64,000 bases of DNA from Sporothrix humicola (lineage: Eukaryota > Ascomycota > Sordariomycetes > Ophiostomatales > Ophiostomataceae): contig WNYE01000026.1 in assembly GCA_021396245.1 (NCBI GenBank), positions 124,001 through 188,000 of the forward strand, written 5' to 3'. Of the stretch, positions 22,803-32,879 are shown piece by piece. The position numbers were made by a program, and so were the translations under genes. A model generated the notes under the pieces. It had not been told where the DNA came from. It ran no database searches and was given only the letters and a program-made list of their open reading frames with translations. The stretch's first letter is position 1. Each line of letters begins with the position of its first letter.

Positions 22803-24131
22803 TTACACATCCCACTCCTCCTCCTGCTCTTCGGCGGGGTTATCGACCGTCAGAGCTGCAAACGAGGATCCCGAGGCCACAGGGGCCGCAGGCCGCTGCT
22901 TCTGGGCAACGGGTGCGGGAGCCGTGGCGGGAACAGCTTTTGTTGCGGCCGGGGCGGCATCAGCAGGAGCAGCGGGTGCGGGTGCCTCTGTGGCGGCGGC
23001 CTTGCTCTTCTTGTTCTTGCGGCCCTTGGTCACCGTGTTCCACGAGTCCTCCTGCTGCCCGTTGCGCAGAATCTCCATCTGCTCCTCCTCAGACGGCAGC
23101 GACGACATCCAGTCCTCGTTCTTGTCGTACGATGGCACAGACGACTTGGATGCGTCCGTCTGGACGGCGTTGACGTCGAATGTGTCGAGGGGCTGAACAG
23201 GGATAAAGCCGTTTGAGGCAGCCTTGTTGCCGTTGCCGTTGCCATTGCCGGTCCATGCGTTGGACTGCGAGGCCTGGGCGGCCATGAATGAAGAGCCGTC
23301 TTTGGCAGCGCGGCCCTCGGCTACCCGTGCCGTGCGGCGCTGCGCCTCCTGCTTCACCTTGCGCTCCTGCTCGGCGGCCTCGCGCTCCGCCTTGGCCTGC
23401 TCCGCCTTCCGCCGGTTCTGGCGCTGCTTCTTGGTCTCCACCACCTCGGGCGCCTTGGTGTGCTTCGGCTTGTAGTCAGGCTTCTCCTCCGTGCCTGTCA
23501 GGCGCAGGACAGAAGGGCCAGGCGCGGACTTTTCGAGCATGTCGTCGACGGCGCCGGCCTGGGTGGTGGTGGCAGCGAGGACGGGCGAGGTCGCAGCAGA
23601 CGAGCTGTCGTCGTCAGCATCGATGCCGGTGGTCGAAGAGGGTGCCGAGACGCGGCCCGTGTCGGCAGCAGCAGCAACAGCAGCAAAAGTGGGCGCCTCC
23701 TCGGCGCGGGACTGCTTGACGCTCTTTTGGCGGTTCTCCGCCTTGGCCTTGCCCACAATCTTGGTGCCCTGCTTGATGCTGGCAATCTGGCGCGCAAACT
23801 CCTTGTTGCGCTGCGCGTCGCGGTACCGGTCGGCGTCGAGCTCGTCCGAGCTGTAGTCGCCCGCATTGTCGGCCGCCGCTGCCGCCTTTGCTGGTGCCGG
23901 CGCCTTGCTCTGTGTCGTTTGCTGCTTCGGCTTGCTCTCCTTTGGCTTCTTCTCCTTGGGCTGCTTCACCTTCTTGAACTCCTTTTGCGCGCTGGCCGCC
24001 TGGCGCTCCACGCGCGTCTTCTCGCGCGCAAGCTGGGCCCGCTGCGAGCTGGACCATTCGCGGTAGCCGAAGCCGCCAAACAGGGCCAGGACAACGACCC
24101 AGCCGGCTAGTGTAGACATGGAGACACCCAT
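22803..24131 (-). CDS. Membrane-anchored, charged coiled-coil protein of unknown function
   Basis: A single exon of 442 residues. The first true ATG is at 24131 (ACCATGG context); 24119 is a possible alternative start, and upstream the frame opens only at TTG. An N-terminal hydrophobic segment (about 7-25) is followed directly by Arg/Lys-rich sequence, as in a signal anchor. A Lys-rich stretch (about 40-75), Ala-rich linkers and a strongly helical Arg/Lys/Glu/Gln segment (about 245-295) come next. A conserved-looking WNTVTKGRKNKK motif lies near residue 365 and the C-terminus is acidic (EEEWDV). The layout suggests an ER or mitochondrial outer membrane protein with a cytosolic, possibly RNA- or ribosome-contacting tail. 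That role is inferred from composition only; I do not recognise the family. Confidence 0.82.
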   Translation of the reverse strand: MGVSMSTLAGWVVVLALFGGFGYREWSSSQRAQLAREKTRVERQAASAQKEFKKVKQPKEKKPKESKPKQQTTQSKAPAPAKAAAAADNAGDYSSDELDADRYRDAQRNKEFARQIASIKQGTKIVGKAKAENRQKSVKQSRAEEAPTFAAVAAAADTGRVSAPSSTTGIDADDDSSSAATSPVLAATTTQAGAVDDMLEKSAPGPSVLRLTGTEEKPDYKPKHTKAPEVVETKKQRQNRRKAEQAKAEREAAEQERKVKQEAQRRTARVAEGRAAKDGSSFMAAQASQSNAWTGNGNGNGNKAASNGFIPVQPLDTFDVNAVQTDASKSSVPSYDKNEDWMSSLPSEEEQMEILRNGQQEDSWNTVTKGRKNKKSKAAATEAPAPAAPADAAPAATKAVPATAPAPVAQKQRPAAPVASGSSFAALTVDNPAEEQEEEWDV

Positions 24132-27100
24132 GGTTGCCGATTTGGAGATGGTGTTGATGGGGAATGTGAGGGGAAGGTGACAAAAAAAGGAGGAAAGGGG
24201 TTTCGTCGAGAAAGTTACCAAGCTTCAATGCCAAGAGGACACAGAAGCGATATCAATCAAGGGTGAAGAATCTCGCGTCGGACAGCGAAAGATGTATATT
24301 GTAAAATGAAATGTAAAGTGTTTGTCGAGGTGTCCTCGGTCGTATTCGGATGCTTGCTTGACGGGGGTTCCGAGACGTGGATACGTGTGACGGCAGGTGT
24401 TTTACTGGCTGGCAGAGACTCGGAGCGACTGCCGGTGTAATCTGCAGCTTGTGCTTGATTTCTGGTCGAAGCTTGGTTTGGTCTGAGGTCTCACGACTGA
24501 CGGAAAATAGCAGGTGTCAAACGCAAAGAGGTCGCGTCGATGGAAAAGGGAGCGAGGTCGAGTCGATGATTCGAGATTCGATGTTGGAGGTCGTCGCAAC
24601 GAAGAAAGGATTGTTGTAGAGCCGTTGGGCGTGGTGTGGAAAAAAGGAGGGGAATATTCGTTGTTGGTTTGGAAAGGGAGAAGAAATGGAAGAGAAGGAA
24701 AATAGAATGGAAGATGGAAGGCTAGAGAGATGCCAACAAAATGCTCCGGGACAGGGAGATCGGCGAGGAAGGAGGGATGGAGCTGGGGGTGGTCGAACCA
24801 ACAGACGGGATGGCAAGAGCGAGCGTGCTGATGATGCCACAAAGGAGAGAAGGTGATGTTGGAACGAGTTGAGGAAGGAAAGCTTTGCGATTGCAAAAAT
24901 AAAAATAAAAGAACAGGGAAAGACCAAGAAGAATGAAAAGGAGGATAGGGGGAGCAAGGGGAGGAAAGAGCGAAAGGGCGTGGAGAGAGGAAAGAGAGGC
25001 AAATGAAACACCAAGAACACGGTATTTCGCAGCGAATAGGGAAAGAGCAAGCTCGTTCCTTGCCGTTTTGGGAGCTGAGGGACTGGACAGGTTGTTCAAT
25101 AATAGGTATGGGGCCAGACCGAGAAGGAGCTGTGCTGTGAGACACACTTTAGTTTCTGGCGGGAGACGTTGTGCGGGAAGGTGCGAGGGAGAGGAAAAAA
25201 GGGACAACGGCACGAGCACTGTAATATTTTACTTTGTAGAAAAAGAAGGCAAAACGTGCAAGCACGTTCAAAAAGCAAGAGGGCAAGAGGCAAGAACTGA
25301 GGAGAAATAAAACAAACGGTCACAAAAATCAAGACCAAAAGGCAGCGGCGCGCGTAGTGGGTGAGGAGAGCGTGAAGCTAGTGTGAGAAGGCGCGATGGG
25401 AAATAACAACAGGTGGCTTCACCACGTTTAATGTCGCGGCTGGAGGTGTTTGGTGCCCACAAGGTGTGAAATGGGCGCTGTCCACAGTTTGGATGTGTCC
25501 TGTTGTTGGGGGCGATTGGGGCTGGGTTTGAATTAGGGCTTTATTTTTGCAATTAATTTAATTGCTCACGGCGGAGAACAGTGCCGTGGAAAAGACGGAA
25601 GCTGGGAAGGTGCGCCCAGTATAGGTGCGCTGGGACGTTTTAGTGCTTTGGAAACAGTCCACACTGTATTTAGCAGGAGCATCCGGCGCAATTTACAGTG
25701 CAAAAGTGACAAACGTGTTCAGTCCGCTGGTCGCCAGTTCAGCGCCCGGGCGCTCTGGCGCTGTTTATGGAGAATTTACGATGGAATGAAGCGTGAACCT
25801 CCCCCACTCCCCTAACCCCTGTACTTTGCGATATCACTTTGTATTCGCGGCCTCGTTTGATCTCTCGCACGTGATGAAAAGAGTGCGTGGATGACTATGG
25901 GCATCGACATAAGGAAAGAACTGACACATCTATGAGCAAAGACACCGGTTGCTCTTACTCCGTACTCACAGTCTACAATCTCGTGAGGCAGGTATCTGTT
26001 GAGGCCTGGCAAGGAAGGTGCTGTTTGCAACAAGCGAATACGCCCCACAGACACGCTTGATTTCGAACCCGTTCAGGACGTAAGGAGCGGCCGGGGCAAC
26101 TGTGCGGCGAGACTACAGTACTCCGTACTAATAAGTAAATATTGCTTTGCTCGGTCGAGGAAGAGGACAGGTCTTTCTTTCCCTGCGTGAAATAAAAAGG
26201 GTCCATGGGGCAGGGCAAGACAAACGGCGTCGAAACGGGAAGAGCAAACGTGCAAAAACGTGCACAGCTGCCATATGCAGGAGACACAAGACAACATCTG
26301 TCTTTCGGCCATTGCCTCTTTTCGTTTCTTTTTTCAGCTTGCTTTTGCTTGCCACGCCCGCCATTACCTATTGTTACCTATTACGTGTATTAGACAAATA
26401 CGATATGTGAAATGCACCAATCTACCCAGTCTCTGGGCGTTGCCAAGACCGTGGCTTGCTATGAGCTCTTGGGAGCAGAAACGGTGCAATAGGAGGCGTA
26501 TGAAGTAATAAAGTGATGAATTAGAGTGGGAAAAGAATAGGGGCAAGAAACGAGAAAGGGGCTTGCGTACTGTGTTATGTACAGTGCCAATAGCATGAAT
26601 TGCACACAGAAAGCGGGGCGGCTTCCGGAGCTGTGTCAGAGCGCATGGCAAGCCGGGAAGGCGCGAACCACCCTGAGAAAGGGCCCCAACTGTAGGCAAA
26701 GTGTTCAGGCGGCTTATGGTTATCGACGGCAGGAAGTCCCCTATCGGTTTCCCGATAAGGCATCACTTGGTATCTCGATCTCGGGCATGTCCACGTACTC
26801 TGTCATACTTGATCTCTCTGATAATGTACGTGTGCTCATTATCTAGCAGCACATCACATTTTTGACATACTATTTCAGTTTCGAGAGAGCACTTCTTTGG
26901 ATATTTTCTTCGTCCTCTATTCCTATTGCCCCTCGTTGAAGAAGATCGCCCACTCCGCGACAAAAAGTCACCCCTCATCTCATCTCATCACGGAACAGCA
27001 ACCCCCGCAAAGTGGAATTCTGCCGCCCGAGACATAGCATATCGATATCGGACGACACTTAAGGTACGACGTACAGAGACGACCAAACCAAGAAAATCAG

Positions 27101-27329
27101 AAGAGCAAAAAGACGGCTGCAAAGTGTTCCATCTTGAAGAGGCGGATGCCAAGTCCCGACGGAGACCCGCCAAGCTGAACCGGGATTTTATTGTCTATTG
27201 TATTGTCTGTTGTGGTTCAGCATTATTAACAACAAAAAGGCAGCGAAAACGAACCCCGGACCGGACGTCGCTTGTTGATATTGCTCAGCCGCGGAGACCA
27301 GGACCCAGCACAAAATTACATTTCCCAAA
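24132..27329. other. Intergenic, divergent promoters
   Basis: This 3.2 kb separates the minus-strand gene at 22803 from the plus-strand nucleoside hydrolase. The + strand is purine-rich at about 24640-25010 (minus-strand C/T-rich leader of the 22803 gene). A T/C-rich block at about 26310-26360 and 26880-26930 faces the + gene. A small near-perfect hairpin (CCTATCGG / CCGATAAGG arms) sits at about 26740-26760. No coding frame or tRNA was found. Confidence 0.5.
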
Positions 27330-28905
27330 ATGGCGCCCAAGAACCGCATTATCATTGACACAGACCCAGGTGAGCTAAATCTAAGAGATGTATGAATATG
27401 TGCATATCTAACATCTGCAGGTGTCGATGATGTCCTCGCCATCTTGCTGGCGCTCAGCGCCTCACCTGAAGACCTGGAAGTGGTGATGTTGTCTGTGACT
27501 TACGGCAACGTTCCTTTGCAGGGGTATGTTGGCAATGTCTGAATTAATTTGATTTGTACTCTCACTAATAGTACAGATGCCTTCGTAATGTTGTCGCTCT
27601 CTTCCATGTCCTGGAGAAGGAGATGGCCTGGCGCGAGAAGACTGGCCGGACGAGCAAGGCGTTTGGTGGTCTGAAGACATACAAGCCGATCGTGGCCATC
27701 GGCGCCGAGCATGCTCTTGAGGACGAGATTCTGATGGCCGACCACTTCCGTAAGTTTTTCAAACGATGTTTATGTTCTTTCCCTTTGCACATAATTTTCT
27801 TTGCTAACGCAGTTTTCTTTTAGACGGCTCTGATGGTCTACATGGTGTGCACGATGCTGTAAGTAATTTTCATATCTTCCTTCGTTCTATGTAGCACATC
27901 TTTTTCTAACTTTTCTAGCACCCCGACCTCACGCCTTCTGAGACATGGCAGTCTCTCTTTGCTGAGGGCTCTGCACCCGCCGCGTCTGGCGAGCTCTCCT
28001 TCTCCAACTACTTCACACCCTCCAAGACGGTCTCGCACAAGGAGATTCTGCGCATACTCAAGGAGGAGCCGGAGGACACTATCACGATTATCGCCATCGG
28101 CCCGCTGACCAACATGGCCCTGGCGGCCGCCGAGGACCCAGAGACGTTTTTGCGCGTCAAGGAGCTCGTCGTCATGGGCGGCGCCGTCCACCTCGAGGGC
28201 AACATTACGCCCGTCGCCGAGTTCAACTGCTATGCCGACGCCGTGGCCGCTGCGCGCGTCTATGCGCTCACTTCGCCCACGCCCGCATCGACCATGCCGC
28301 CCACGATCCACGGCAAGTCCAAGCTGCCGCCGTACCCGGCCAAGCTGTCGCGCCCCCTGAACCTGACGCTCTTCCCGCTCGACATTACGACCCCGCATCT
28401 TCTGAATAAGAACTTTTTCTTGGAACAAATCACAGGCCCCGAACAGGCCGGCAGCCCGCTGGCGCGCTGGTGCAAGACGTTCATGGTGGGCACGTTCAAC
28501 AAGATCGACTCGATCCTCGGCGACGGCAGCGAACCCGGCCTGTCGCTGCACGACCCGCTGTGCGTGTGGTACATGATGCTGCGGGACGACCCGCGGTGGA
28601 CGCCGACACCGGCGCCCGAAGATTTGCGCGTGGAGACGTCGGGCCAGTGGACGCGCGGCATGCACGTCGTGGACCGTCGGCAGCGCAGCAAGCCGGGCGA
28701 CCACACAGAGGGATTCGCGGGCGTGTCGGCCAAGGCGGTCGTGGAGACTCCCGACGAAGAGACGGCGGACGACGACAAGGACAATGTGCCCGGCGACACG
28801 ATGGGTTGGTTGAGCGTGCGTAAGGGCAACCGGATCAACCGCATGGTGGGCTCGCCGGGCGAGCTAGCGTTTGCCGAGTTCCTGATGAAGAGCCTGTTTG
28901 AGTGA
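27330..28905 (+). CDS. Inosine-uridine preferring nucleoside hydrolase family protein
   Basis: Five exons, 27330-27369, 27421-27523, 27577-27749, 27824-27858 and 27919-28905, give 445 residues. Introns are short with GTGAGC, GTATGT, GTAAGT and GTAAGT donors. The calcium/ribose-binding signature DTDPGVDD (10-17) is completed across intron 1. The family motifs VMGGA, AEFN and LHDP follow, the last bearing the usual catalytic His. Enzymes of this family hydrolyse the N-glycosidic bond of ribonucleosides to base and ribose in the cytosol, for salvage. Substrate preference cannot be read here. The C-terminal region (about 390-425) carries an acidic insertion (EETADDDKD) that looks disordered. The stop is 220 bp from the convergent LSM8 stop. 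Confidence 0.92.
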
Positions 28906-29125
28906 CCGTGTGGAGCGTATGGAGGGATAGTTGCTATAATGATCTCGACTATTTGATGAATATATTATATTTTTATGCAGGTCGTGGCCTTTTTATGTTT
29001 TGCTGGGTATCTAGTTTCAAATGTAGTGTCCTCCGCTGCATGTGTTCTCTCATATGTCTTGGCATTGCGTCGTCCGTCATTGCCTTTTTCTTCACTCTCG
29101 TTCGTCCAGTGTGTCCTCCACCCGC

Positions 29126-29549
29126 CTATACGTGTTTTGTCGTTCCAATGACCTGCCCGCGAACTTTTGTCCAGTCAATCGACGCGTCCAATTGCTCATC
29201 GACCAAGCCAATGCTGCAAACGTTGTCGCCGCGCACGAGGTAGAGACCGAGAGCCACCTCGGTAGAGGGTTCGTCGTCGTCGGGTGTGTTGATAACACGT
29301 TCCACTGTGCCCAGGAGGACCTACAACAGTCAGTAAGGTGATCTATATATGCGGATTGGAGCTCAAGCTTACCAAGTTGGTCGAGTTGTCGATGCTAGCA
29401 AGAGTGCCGACCAGGATGCGCGAGTCGACGGTGAGAACGAGGACCTTTTCTGGAGAGGGGAAGAACGTTAGCAATTAGACAAGCTATCTCGTATAAACAC
29501 CTGTGGACGGATACGCACTCTCTAGGTAGTTGTTCAAAAGGGCCGCCAT
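29126..29549 (-). CDS. LSM8: LSM8, U6 snRNA-associated Sm-like protein
   Basis: Three exons, 29549-29519, 29449-29373 and 29320-29126, give 100 residues. Donors are GTGCGT and GTAAGC; acceptors are CCAG and GTAG. The Sm1 motif reads KKVLVLTVDSRILVGTLAS followed by the Asn-containing DNSTNLVL. The Sm2 motif is LYLVRGDNV near residue 75, the RGDNV of Lsm proteins. The start MAALLNNYLE and C-terminal VDEQLD stretch fit Lsm8 rather than Lsm1. Lsm8 defines the nuclear Lsm2-8 ring that binds the U6 3' oligo(U) tail for splicing. Family length (about 95-110 aa) agrees. No frame covers this gene as a whole; it is visible only after splicing. Confidence 0.93.
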
Positions 29550-30289
29550 GGCGGCGGGTTCGAAGGGAGCTCGCGAGCACGACGGAAAGGCGGTCGGAGA
29601 GGGGGCGGCCGGCCAGTGGTTGGCAGTCGAGGAGAGATTAGTCGTCAAGGTCTCTGGGTGGCCGGTCGTCAATCGTTGGTCGTGAGCTCGTCAAAGTGGA
29701 GGTGAGGTCGCGGGGTCTCAAGATCTCGAGGTAGCAAAAATGAAGCTTAATTGGAGGTGCAGCTGCCTTTTGTGCCTTCCCGCCCTTTATTTAGGTGGTG
29801 AGGTGCTAGCGAGCTTTCGCGTTGTGGCGCATAACACTAGCCACAGCGATAAGCTCTAAACTCACTGTATGGAGGACGGGCATACAACACATCAACAACC
29901 CACAAACAAAACATCGTTTTAGAAACTGAAATCTTTGTAAAAAGAATCGTTGTAAAAAAGGATATAAATTTATCCATATTCTTCAACTCTCATTAGATAA
30001 AGAAGCACCGCAGTAGATAACATTCAAAAAAAAGTTTACCGATCTCTCTTCCCCGTTTAGGAAGTCCTTCCCTTCACGGAGAACATCGGCTCAACCCCGC
30101 AAATGAGTTGGCCGCCTGTAATAGCTCACAAGGTTCCACTGTATGTCTGTCACATCGAAAGCGATATCGCAGGTTTATCTATATAAATGGGGGGGTAATA
30201 CGAAATTGGTTTTGATATTTTATTTTCGATTTATTTCTGTATTTCATTTTCGTCGTTTCCGTGTTTACGCGCCCTCCCTCGCCGTCACC
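29550..30289. other. Divergent promoter region LSM8 / aldolase
   Basis: 740 bases between two divergent starts. The right half is AT-rich (about 29930-30060), with repeated GTAAAAA words and a near-palindrome GGATATAAATTTATCC at 29960-29975. A TATA box candidate for the + gene is listed separately. Confidence 0.55.
30180..30188 (+). promoter_or_regulatory. Putative TATA box of the aldolase gene
   Basis: TATATAAAT lies 102 bp upstream of the ATG at 30290 and just before a G7 run. Position and sequence fit a fungal TATA element; the transcription start is not known. Confidence 0.5.
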
Positions 30290-31459
30290 ATGGCCTCCCG
30301 CGCGTTGTCCGCTTTCCGTCGGCCTAACCTCCGCACATTCGGTCTATCTTCACCCGTCAAGACAACAGTCACTTCTCCGGCACGGCGGCTATACCAGACT
30401 TCGGCGCCGCCCGCCTCGGCCACGCCTCGCAGCAAGGATGCTCTAGTACAGGCAAACCCGCTGCGGCAGGCCTTCACACGTCTCCGGAGTGCAGACAGTT
30501 CGGCCCGTGGCCAGGCCAGTCTCGGAATGTGGCAGATGCTTCCCGGCGCAAACATATCTCGGACACTGGCTCGGACGCCGGGAATCGACTGGGTGCTGGT
30601 CGACTGCGAGCACGGAAATATTGATGGTAGGCCCTTCGGTATTCAAGACTAAATCGGATGGCCAAATCTAACATGATAGACGCCGCAATGCATGCGGCCG
30701 TGCCGGTCATTGCTGCCGAAGGAGCATCGCCCATTGTGCGGATCCCCGATCTCCAACCATGGATGGTGAAGCGTGAGTTGGCTATTCCTTCTTAGTTGCT
30801 GGTGAACTGGTTGTATATTGGCTAACAAACAGATAGGCGCTCTCGACACTGGTGCTCATGGAGTAAGTTTCAAGTTCCCTGGCATTGCCGTATTTTGAGG
30901 TGAAAGACTCGCTAACAAACAGATCCTCGCTCCACTCATCCGCACTGTCGACGAGGTCAAGGACTTTGTCTCCGCATGCAAGTTCCCGCCCGAAGGCCGC
31001 CGTGGTTTCGGTTCGCCATTGGCCATGCAGGGTTTCCGTCTTCCTCCCCAGACGGGCGAAAAGACTCATCCGGTTGCCCTGCCCACATTCACCGAGTACC
31101 TCGACCAGGCCAACGCCAGTGTTGTGACCATGGTCCAGATTGAGACCCGCGAAGCTTTGGAGAACGTCGAGGCCATTGCGCCACTGGTCGATGCGCTTTT
31201 CGTCGGTCCCTTTGACCTGGCCAACAACCTGGGCCACCCAATCCGCGACGGCGTGTTCCCCGCCGAGGTCAAAGAGGCCATGGCGCGTGTTTTGGCTGCT
31301 GCCAATTCCGTCGAGAACTGCTGCTGCGGCGTCTATGCGGGCTCACCAGAGCTGGCGCGGGAATATGCGGCGGCCGGTTTCCACATGACGAATGTTGTGA
31401 CGGACGTGTTGACGCTGCAGGCAGCCGCGGCAGCGGCAGTCCAGACAGCGAGGGGTTGA
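30290..31459 (+). CDS. HpcH/HpaI aldolase / citrate lyase family protein, probably mitochondrial
   Basis: Four exons, 30290-30626, 30680-30772, 30837-30862 and 30923-31459, give 330 residues. Acceptors were chosen by family reading: VKRALDTGAHG is restored across introns 2-4 and VDCEHGNIDDAAMH across intron 1. The core has the HpaI-type catalytic His in DCEHG, the phosphate/carboxylate-binding Arg in VRIPD, and metal-binding Glu and Asp in VQIET and VGPFDL. Members perform retro-aldol cleavage of 2-keto-4-hydroxy acids (for example 4-hydroxy-2-oxo-heptane-1,7-dioate) with a divalent metal. The first 45 residues are rich in Arg and Ser and lack acids, with RRLYQTSA, so a mitochondrial presequence is likely. 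Substrate is unknown. The 26-nt third exon is unusually small. The stop is 17 bp from the stop of the convergent gene. Confidence 0.92.
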
Positions 31460-31476
31460 ATGACAGGGAAAGAAGC

Positions 31477-31858
31477 TTATTCTTCCTTCTTCTCAACGAG
31501 ATCCATCTTGGCCTGCACGTCCTCGGGCTCGAAACGGTGCATGAGCTTGACTGCCTTGGATGCTAGCTTGGGGTCCTCCTCGGCGGCGGAAATCTTGCTA
31601 ATGTGAATCTATTCTGTTAGAGATGCTTGTTACAGATAATAATAGAAAAGTACTTACCACTGGAACATCCAAATCGTAGAGATCCCGCCACTTTTTAGCT
31701 GCCGGGTCGATAACGTCGACTTCGCGGTAGTCAAACGGCCGAGCATCCCAGACGTTGGAGAGAGCTGACTTGGCGCGCGTGCACAGACCGCAATTGGCCC
31801 GTGTAAAGAGCGTGATGCGGCATGTCTGCTGCTGGAGAAGGCGGGCAGTCAATCTCAT
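31477..31858 (-). CDS. Glutaredoxin-like (DUF836) small thiol protein
   Basis: Two exons, 31858-31658 and 31608-31477, give 110 residues. The donor is GTAAGT; the acceptor AATAG restores DVPVIHIS, the cis-Pro region of the thioredoxin fold. The active-site stretch is FTRANCGLC, a CxxC (NCGLC) after beta 1, as in the yeast YDR286C / C5orf63 family of glutaredoxin-like proteins. An upstream in-frame ATG at 31939 would add 27 residues. The start at 31858 (MRLTARLLQQQ, basic) is preferred because it gives a short mitochondrial-type leader and the family's usual length, but the choice is not certain. The biochemical role of this family is poorly known; a redox or Fe-S related role is inferred. Confidence 0.88.
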
Positions 31859-32879
31859 GGTGACGTCGTTGTGTGGATGAGTTGTAGAAGCAGGGTTGAA
31901 AAGGTGAAAAAGTGCAAGTTGTCCACCTTCCCTTCTCATACGATGTTGACTTTAACTACAGCTCCTAATCCAGTTAGGCAGTCGGCTGTCTACGGGCGGC
32001 AGGCACCTGCTGAAGAGCGCTGTCGAGGCGGAGTGGGGCCTATTTGCACGTTTGACGGTTTGACACAACCACACTGCCGGTAGCGAGGCTCTCACGAGTT
32101 CACGGACGAAGCTGTTGTGTTTGAAAAGCATGTTCTACCATAGTAGTAGCTTTCTTCCAAATTTAGTACCCTTCAATAATATTCGGTCTCCCTTTATTTA
32201 CTTATCCCTTTTTGTACACGGGAACAGTGTGTAGACAGTGCACTTTCTTTGCCGGTCGCACTTTCCCATCAAATTTAGTCGATTTGTCTCTTAGTCCAGA
32301 TAAAACAGACAACACATGAAAGAGCGAACGAGAGTGAAACAGACCACTCACATGGCAGGAAGCTACACCCACTGTGCTGTAAGGCAGGCGCGGCCAACTG
32401 GAGATACCCAAATTCCCCCGCCATAACCTGCAAAAAGCCACTAAAAGAGGGAAAGAAGAAAAAACTGGGGTCGTGCTTTTTCTCCCCGAGATGGAAGCTG
32501 TTGGAAGATCGCCGTCAGACTTCCATTTCCATTTCCATTTCCACGTCCACCGCCAGAGACTTCAATAAACGCAACCGAAAAAGGCAAGGCGGGATAACTG
32601 CAGGACTGTGAGAAAGAAGCATTGATCTTACTTCTTACTTTCCTTTGCTTCTTTCTTGTTCTGACGCTGTGCAACATCAAGCATCAAATAATACGACGGC
32701 AGAACTGCCCCTCATCAAGCTCTGTTTTCTTTTTTTTTTTTTTTGTCTTCACTTTTTCTTCAGCAAATTAGCGATCGCTTTCGCGGGGTAGTTTACAGCA
32801 AACGAAGTACGGTCACAACGGGACGCCAACACTCAACACAAGCTCAACAAGCTCAATTGAACGTCACCAACCACCAAAA
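31859..32879. other. Divergent promoter region, glutaredoxin-like / CHORD gene
   Basis: No gene found. It contains four TTCCAT units at about 32520-32543 and a T15 run at 32730-32744 followed by a pyrimidine tract ending TTCTTCAG near 32762. That could be promoter sequence or a 5' UTR intron acceptor of the CHORD gene. Confidence 0.5.
32730..32744 (+). repeat. Poly(T) run in the CHORD gene promoter
   Basis: Fifteen consecutive T residues, preceded by TCTGTTTTC, lie 136 bp upstream of the CHORD gene ATG. Such poly(dA:dT) runs commonly mark nucleosome-depleted promoters in fungi. That role is inferred. Confidence 0.8.

Noticed and set aside
26041..26120. Possible tRNA (TTTCGAACCCGTTC resembles a B box)
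   Set aside because: No matching A box, acceptor stem or anticodon arm could be built around it.
26736..26762. Hairpin with CCTATCGG/CCGATAAGG arms as a terminator
   Set aside because: It has one bulge, no flanking gene end and no T-run; rho-independent terminators are not expected in a fungal nucleus.
27838..28704. 288-residue minus-strand frame opposite the first nucleoside hydrolase
   Set aside because: It is the antisense shadow of conserved IUNH exons and crosses an intron.
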